Below are positions 59,519 to 64,000 of a stretch of DNA of 64,000 nt, in pieces. Where the stretch lies: NCBI GenBank assembly GCA_963662865.1, contig OY759969.1:620001-684000 (forward strand), in the 5' to 3' direction. Source of the DNA: JAJDYQ01 sp963662865 (lineage in GTDB: Bacteria; Pseudomonadota; Gammaproteobacteria; JAJDYQ01). Under the pieces are notes generated by a model. The model searched no databases, was not told the origin of the DNA, and saw only the letters and a program-made list of their open reading frames with translations. A program made the position numbers and the translations under genes. Each line of letters begins with the position of its first letter. The stretch's first letter is position 1.

Positions 59519-60094
59519 ATGAAGGCGTCACGTAAAACGGCACTGGTCTATAGCGCCGTCGCTCTAATATCCATGGCCGCAGGGGTATTTACCGCGCAAT
59601 GGCTGGAAGGGAGTGAAAACACCCAGGGACAAGTAGCGCGGCAGGTTGGCGTACCTGAAATCAGACCTGATTTCAGTTTAAGCAGCCTTGAGGGTGGTAA
59701 ACGCAGCTTAAGCGAATGGGATGGTAAAATTATTCTGCTCAATTTCTGGGCAACCTGGTGTCCTCCCTGCCGTAAGGAGATGCCGGACTTTATCGAATTG
59801 CGTGAACAGCTCAAAGGCAAACCGTTTGAGGTTATCGGCGTGGCAATTGACCGTGCCGAACCTGTCCAGGATTTTGTTGATGGAATCGGTGTGGAATATC
59901 CAATTCTCCTCGCCGAGCTGGAAGGGCTGACAATTATGAGGGAATACGGTAACCAGCTGACAACCTTGCCCTATACCGTTGTCATCGACAGGAATCGGAA
60001 AATCATCAAGACCTTCCGCGCTGAGGTCACCAAAGAAGAGGTGCTTGAGGTGATACAACCGCTGCTATCCGGTTCGGCTGTTGCGGTACGTTAA
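59519..60094 (+). CDS. TlpA/ResA-like membrane-anchored thioredoxin
   Basis: This protein of about 191 residues has an N-terminal anchor (residues 8-27) and a thioredoxin domain with LNFWATWCPPCRKEMPDF; the cis-proline is in TTLPYTVVID. It is probably a periplasmic reductase receiving electrons from the adjacent DsbD, as in cytochrome c maturation. A GTG at 59510 overlapping the dsbD stop is an alternative start. Its TAA overlaps the stop of the convergent WG-repeat-like gene. Confidence 0.9.
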   Translation: MKASRKTALVYSAVALISMAAGVFTAQWLEGSENTQGQVARQVGVPEIRPDFSLSSLEGGKRSLSEWDGKIILLNFWATWCPPCRKEMPDFIELREQLKGKPFEVIGVAIDRAEPVQDFVDGIGVEYPILLAELEGLTIMREYGNQLTTLPYTVVIDRNRKIIKTFRAEVTKEEVLEVIQPLLSGSAVAVR

Positions 60095-60624
60095 AATCCT
60101 GTCAAGCGCTTTTTGTCAGGGTTATTAATTTTTACTGTGGTTTCGCCTGCTTCATTAACCACCATGGTTTCACCGTCGAGTGTTTTTACAAGTGCCTGAC
60201 CATTATAGAAAGGTTCGGTAGTCAAGTATCTTTTGCCATCTGAAGTATCTTTTCCGTTGCGAACCACACACCTGTTTTGCTGGAAATTGCCGCACCAATC
60301 CCATGCCTCTCCATAGGCTTTTGTTCCATCAGGATGGATATGGAACCAGTTTCTACCTGTAACGACGGTAGCCAAACTGTCGTAGAATCCGAAAGCCCTG
60401 TCAAACCTTGAGGAATATGCTGGTGCCCCATCTGGACAAATATGAAAAAACCGGTTTCCGGCACAGACTGCCGCAAGTCCCGGAGAATGGAATGGCAGAA
60501 TCGTATCGAACCTTATTTTGTACAAAGGCTGCTTGGTGTTTTCGTCGATATGATGAGTACCGTCAGCAGCGATTGTGCTGCCTTGCCAATCATTTACGCG
60601 GCAGTCTGAGGGTGAGTTTCTCAT
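60091..60624 (-). CDS. WG-repeat-like protein of unknown function
   Basis: The start at 60624 has GGAGAGG 8 bases upstream and gives 177 residues; a longer frame to 60705 lacks such a site. Repeating units of about 30-40 residues carry patterns such as YSSRFDRAFGFYDSLATVV and KAYGEAWDWCGNFQQNRCVV, like WG/KWG beta-hairpin repeats. No signal peptide. The stop shares bases with the tlpA-like stop. It lies beside mobile-element debris and a toxin-antitoxin pair, so it may be an acquired gene. Confidence 0.65.
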   Translation of the reverse strand: MRNSPSDCRVNDWQGSTIAADGTHHIDENTKQPLYKIRFDTILPFHSPGLAAVCAGNRFFHICPDGAPAYSSRFDRAFGFYDSLATVVTGRNWFHIHPDGTKAYGEAWDWCGNFQQNRCVVRNGKDTSDGKRYLTTEPFYNGQALVKTLDGETMVVNEAGETTVKINNPDKKRLTGF

Positions 60625-60668
60625 TTTTTCGCCTCTCCAGTACTGAATATTGAGTTTCGAGACGAGTG

Positions 60669-61000
60669 GGTGGCGGGAGGAACACGCATAGTGCAATTTT
60701 GGCAAAGTTCGTTCCGATGGTACATCTGTGGATTTATCCCAAGTCCCCCAGGATGAATGCCGTGTGTGAGCGCTTTAATTGCACGGTCCCGGAATCAATT
60801 CAGGAACAGTTGGTGGACTGTCGCGAAGATCTACTGTTCACCGACTTGGAGGGGTTTAATAAAAAACTGGCCGATTGGCTGGTCAAATACAACGGCGTTC
60901 GACCCCATAAAGGGCTGGGATTACAAACCCCGGTAAAGTAAATCCAGTGCGGTACATTATCAATCACAACAAAAAGTGCAGTTTGTGGTGGACTCATACA
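60669..61000 (+). pseudogene. Decayed C-terminal fragment of an IS481-like (rve/DDE) transposase
   Basis: The frame reads HLWIYPKSPRMNAVCERFN, then EDLLFTDLEGFNKKLADWLV, then KYNGVRPHKGLGLQTP and stops at 60941. The usual family ending (YIINHNKKCSLWWTHT) continues in another frame to about 61000, showing a frameshift. The first part of the transposase is missing. It resembles the fragment at 5207-5409. It lies between the WG-repeat-like gene and the toxin-antitoxin pair. Confidence 0.78.
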
Positions 61001-61034
61001 GGGTATGGCATTGTTAGGGTTTTTCTCCTAAACT

Positions 61035-61051
61035 GTACGGTAATACCGTAC
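61035..61051. promoter_or_regulatory. Predicted operator of the YefM/YoeB pair
   Basis: GTACGGTA and TACCGTAC form a perfect 8-bp inverted repeat with one base between, 18 bases before the antitoxin start. Such palindromes are bound by YefM or YefM-YoeB for autoregulation in related systems. Confidence 0.65.
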
Positions 61052-61069
61052 GTAATGAGACGCCCGACA

Positions 61070-61342
61070 ATGGACACCACGACCGTAAACAAGTTCAGAG
61101 ACAGCCTAAAACGCTTTGTAGAACAGGTGGTTAGCCACCATACCCCTCTTCGCGTAACACGCCGCAGCGGTTCAGATTTTGTGGTAATGAGTGCCGAAGA
61201 CTGGGAGCGCGACCAGGAAACCTTATACGTGCTCCAGAATACGAACCTTATGCACCAGATCGCCGATTCCAGTACTTCCCACAATGCTGACTCCGGATAT
61301 ACCCCAACCAAAGAGCAGTTAGATGAGATCGTTGGTATTTGA
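61070..61342 (+). CDS. yefM: Antitoxin of the YefM/Phd family
   Basis: This 90-residue protein has an N-terminal Phd/YefM DNA-binding fold (NKFRDSLKRFVEQVVSHHTP, then VTRRSGSDFVVMSAEDWE) and a variable C-terminal toxin-binding part. The ATG at 61070 is preferred; an ATG five codons upstream is possible. It overlaps the toxin gene by 20 bases and lies just after an operator-like palindrome. Confidence 0.88.
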   Translation: MDTTTVNKFRDSLKRFVEQVVSHHTPLRVTRRSGSDFVVMSAEDWERDQETLYVLQNTNLMHQIADSSTSHNADSGYTPTKEQLDEIVGI

Positions 61343-61622
61343 GGGTAGAACATGGGAGGTGTACGAGGATCTACGGCAGCGCGATAAACGAATGCACAAG
61401 AATCTTTGCGCGATTTTGAAAGAAATGCTGCGAGGCGACCCGAGCCCGGGATTGGGTAAGCCAGAAGCACTTCGAGATAACCTCTCTGGTTTTTGGTCTA
61501 GGCGACTTAGTCAAAAAGATCGCCTTGTATATAAGTTTGACGATATTCATATCTATATCTTCGCCATCGGTGGCCACTACGATTCTTTTGAGCCCGGGCA
61601 AGCCGCCGAAATGGCTGGTTAA
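61323..61622 (+). CDS. yoeB: YoeB-family mRNA interferase toxin
   Basis: This 99-residue toxin cleaves mRNA on the ribosome. It matches E. coli YoeB along its length: GKPEALRDNLSGFWSRRLSQ, DRLVYKF, and a C-terminal GGHYD close to the catalytic His-Tyr. The start is inside the antitoxin gene. Confidence 0.93.
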   Translation: MRSLVFEGRTWEVYEDLRQRDKRMHKNLCAILKEMLRGDPSPGLGKPEALRDNLSGFWSRRLSQKDRLVYKFDDIHIYIFAIGGHYDSFEPGQAAEMAG

Positions 61623-61696
61623 TGTTCTGTCATTTTCATTTTGCCGTGTAATTTCTGGTACTGTGAGGCAGTTTTTGAGCTTATTTCAACAGCCTG

Positions 61697-63121
61697 CTAG
61701 AGTGTCTGGTCATCCCAGTGTGAATCATTTTCAACGGCAGGTTCAAACCACGCCAGTTTATCGTGTAATTCAACGACCCTGCCCACTATGATTAATGTCG
61801 GGGGCAGTATATGCTCGCTTCTGGCAAGCAGCGGCAGGTCTTTGATTGTTGATGTCAGAACCCGTTGATGGCGTGTGGTGCCTTGTTGAACGATAGCAGC
61901 AGGCGTGTCACCGGGCAGTCCATGAGCGATTATTTTTTTACATATCCGGGATAGTGACTTTAATCCCATATAGAACACTACGGTCTGATTTTCTATTGCC
62001 AGAGATTCCCAATTCAAGTTGACGATGCCGTCCTTAAAATTTCCGGTAACAAAGGTACATGACTGCGCATAATCTCTATGGGTCAATGGTATGCCTGAGT
62101 AGCTTGCACACCCTGCTGCTGCCGTTATCCCCGGCACAATCTGGAAAGGGATATTATTTTCTGCCAGTGTTTCAATTTCTTCACCGCCACGGCCAAATAT
62201 TAAAGGATCACCGCCCTTCAGGCGCAAAACACGTTTGCCTTGTTGGGCGAGTTCAACCAGGAGTTTGTTAATACGCTCCTGACGCACAGTATGATAATCG
62301 CGTTTCTTGCCGACATAGATGCGTTGTGCATCGCGACGTACCATCTCCAGTATAGGGTGAGAGACCAGGCGATCATGCAGGACTACATCGGCTTGCTGCA
62401 TTAATCGTAATGCACGAAAAGTTAATAAGTCCGGGTCTCCCGGTCCCGCGCCGACAAGATAAACTTCACCCTGAGTGATGTTGCTATCATCTGCGTCAAG
62501 CGCTCCCTGTAAAGCCTCGCGTGCATGTGCATCTTTGCCGGCAAATAGCAGTTCACTAATCCTGCCTTCGAGCACTTTTTCCCAAAATTTTCGTCGCTGG
62601 GTTACATTGTCAAAGTGTGCTTTGACCTTTTCTCTGAATTCCTCAGCCAGAGTCGCTAATCTGCCATAAGCCTTCGGTATGGTGGATTCCAGTTTGCCGC
62701 GTAGTAGCCGCGCCAGTACGGGAGAGGCGCCACCTGTCGATATGGCGATCTGAACCGGGTCACGATCTACAATTGACGGTATAATGAATGCGCCATCGTC
62801 GAGATTATTGACAGTATTAACCGGCGTATTACACGCCTGTGCCTTTTGAGAAATAAGGTGATTTATTTCCACATTATCGGTTGCGGCGATCACGATTCGA
62901 TATTTGCTGATATCCGTGTCAGTATCGAAAGAACAATCCTGACATATGATTTTTCCCTCTTTTTGCCATTGATTCAGAGTTTTGCTCAGCCTGGGTGCCA
63001 TAACTGTTATGTTGGCACCGGCATCCAAAAGTAGCGCGGCCCTGCGTGCGGCAACCTCGCCGCCGCCAACAACCAGGCAATCACGGCTACGGATATCTAT
63101 GAATATGGGAAGATACTTCAT
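61697..63121 (-). CDS. cysG: Siroheme synthase CysG (multifunctional)
   Basis: This 474-residue enzyme has an N-terminal precorrin-2 dehydrogenase/ferrochelatase part (LVVGGGEVAARRAALLLDAG; NTVNNLDDGAFIIPSIVDR) and a C-terminal uroporphyrinogen III methyltransferase (VYLVGAGPGDPDLLTFRALR; LKGGDPLIFGRGGEE; VPGITAAAGCASY). It makes siroheme for sulfite or nitrite reductases; in an AprBA-bearing host, a Dsr-type enzyme is a plausible client. Confidence 0.96.
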   Translation of the reverse strand: MKYLPIFIDIRSRDCLVVGGGEVAARRAALLLDAGANITVMAPRLSKTLNQWQKEGKIICQDCSFDTDTDISKYRIVIAATDNVEINHLISQKAQACNTPVNTVNNLDDGAFIIPSIVDRDPVQIAISTGGASPVLARLLRGKLESTIPKAYGRLATLAEEFREKVKAHFDNVTQRRKFWEKVLEGRISELLFAGKDAHAREALQGALDADDSNITQGEVYLVGAGPGDPDLLTFRALRLMQQADVVLHDRLVSHPILEMVRRDAQRIYVGKKRDYHTVRQERINKLLVELAQQGKRVLRLKGGDPLIFGRGGEEIETLAENNIPFQIVPGITAAAGCASYSGIPLTHRDYAQSCTFVTGNFKDGIVNLNWESLAIENQTVVFYMGLKSLSRICKKIIAHGLPGDTPAAIVQQGTTRHQRVLTSTIKDLPLLARSEHILPPTLIIVGRVVELHDKLAWFEPAVENDSHWDDQTL

Positions 63122-63160
63122 AGTCTGGCGTGGTTCAGTGAGCCAGGATATGGGGCATCC

Positions 63161-64000
63161 CTAATTATTCTGGATCACGATCTTGGGAAACTTCCGGGCA
63201 TAGGACCGCGCCTGCAGGCTGAGTTTGCCGGCGACCCGACGGGCAATCTCGCGATAGATCTGTGAAATCCGTGACTCAGGGTCGGCCACCACAGTTGGTT
63301 TACCGGTGTCCGTTTCCTCTCGAATCTGCTTGTCTAACGGTAATGTGCCCAGAAAATCCACTTGCTCTTCCTCGGCCATACGGATACCCCCACCCTCGCC
63401 AAAGATCGGCTCTTCATGGCCGCACTCTGAGCAAATATGCAGACTCATATTCTCCACAATACCCAATACCGGTACTTCTACCTTGTTGAACATCTTCAAG
63501 CCCTTCCTGGCGTCCAGCAGGGCAATGTCCTGCGGCGTTGTCACAATTACCGCGCCGGAGACCGGTACCTTCTGTGCCAGCGTCAGTTGCGTATCGCCTG
63601 TTCCCGGCGGAAGGTCAACTACCAGATAGTCCAGATCTTTCCAGTTCGTGTCTTTGAGTAACTGTTCCAGTGCCTGGGTTACCATGGGCCCCCGCCAGAT
63701 CATCGGCGTATCTTCTTCTACCAGAAAACCAATCGACATGGCTTGAATGTGATAGCTCATCATCGGTTCTAATGTCTTACCGTCAGGTGAATCCGGACGG
63801 CCGGCAATGCCCAGCATCCGGGGCTGGGAAGGGCCGTAGATATCAGCATCCAGCACTCCCGCGCTGGCACCTTCGGCAGACAGGGCCAATGCCAGATTGA
63901 CGGCTGTGGTGGATTTACCCACACCACCCTTGCCAGAGGCTACAGCAATAATATTCTTTACACCCGGAACCAGATCCAGGTTTTTCTGAACCTTGTGTTC
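63161..64000 (-). CDS. apbC: Mrp/ApbC-type iron-sulfur carrier ATPase, 5' end cut by the window
   Basis: The frame continues upstream of 63922 to the window edge and includes the deviant Walker A motif GKGGVGKST. Further motifs are DADIYGPSQPRMLG, DLPPGTGDTQLT and CSECGHEEPIFGEGGG, typical of the Mrp/NBP35 family that carries Fe-S clusters to target proteins. About 280 residues are visible; the N-terminal part lies outside. Confidence 0.95.
   Translation of the reverse strand, partial: EHKVQKNLDLVPGVKNIIAVASGKGGVGKSTTAVNLALALSAEGASAGVLDADIYGPSQPRMLGIAGRPDSPDGKTLEPMMSYHIQAMSIGFLVEEDTPMIWRGPMVTQALEQLLKDTNWKDLDYLVVDLPPGTGDTQLTLAQKVPVSGAVIVTTPQDIALLDARKGLKMFNKVEVPVLGIVENMSLHICSECGHEEPIFGEGGGIRMAEEEQVDFLGTLPLDKQIREETDTGKPTVVADPESRISQIYREIARRVAGKLSLQARSYARKFPKIVIQNN

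Overview
The window is a contiguous chromosomal segment of a Gram-negative gammaproteobacterium. Three conserved gammaproteobacterial gene orders support this: pilMNOPQ-aroK-aroB-gltB-gltD-hemE, cytochrome c4 next to dsbA, and an OsmC-family gene divergent from a CRP-type regulator. The adenylylsulfate reductase genes aprB and aprA point to dissimilatory sulfur metabolism, most likely sulfur oxidation. A full-length CysG siroheme synthase fits that picture. The species cannot be named from the sequence alone. No rRNA, tRNA or CRISPR array was recognised.

Layout. 1-0.7 kb: 3' end of an OmpA-family protein with calcium-binding type repeats, then a clear terminator. 0.9-5.1 kb (minus): dsbA-like gene, cytochrome c4, a CorB/HlyC-type membrane protein, and the cytochrome-assembly-like protein YpjD. 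5.2-8.4 kb: a decayed transposase fragment, an NADH-dehydrogenase-like/SelD fusion, and a membrane protein. 8.4-9.6 kb: a gene-poor stretch holding a decayed copy of the 3' end of the giant autotransporter gene found near 47-56 kb. 9.6-13.5 kb: a ferric-iron ABC transporter behind a good Fur box. 13.5-16.4 kb: bioA, an OsmC-family gene, a CRP-family regulator and a small membrane protein. 16.6-20.3 kb: aprBA and a YkgJ-type cysteine-cluster protein. 20.4-26.8 kb: L31, a nuclease, an M48 lipoprotein protease, citrate synthase and PBP1A. 26.9-39.6 kb: type IV pilus assembly genes, shikimate genes and glutamate synthase. 39.8-47.1 kb: heme genes hemE, hemB and hemF, arsenosugar radical-SAM arsS, a lone PDC sensor protein, tsaC and rimO. 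47.3-56.0 kb: one 2,854-residue repeat-rich autotransporter. 56.2-60.1 kb: fxsA, cutA, a DsbD with a doubled periplasmic domain, and a TlpA-like thioredoxin. 60.1-61.7 kb: a WG-repeat-like protein, a second transposase remnant, and a YefM/YoeB toxin-antitoxin pair. 61.7-64 kb: cysG and the start-truncated mrp/apbC.

The most striking object is the giant autotransporter gene. A run of 26 G (26 C on the coding strand) lies directly before its apparent start codon. Upstream of the run is a strong ribosome-binding site and ATG. That upstream reading frame joins the giant gene only when the tract length is a multiple of three. At the length present here it ends in a 50-residue peptide. This is the architecture expected of a phase-variable surface protein. 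Decayed fragments of the same gene's end at 8.9-9.2 kb suggest the family has duplicated and decayed in this genome.

Other points of interest are two decayed copies of one transposase type, three copies of a 27-29 bp palindromic element (one at the edge of a truncated coding remnant), and a predicted autoregulatory operator before the toxin-antitoxin pair.
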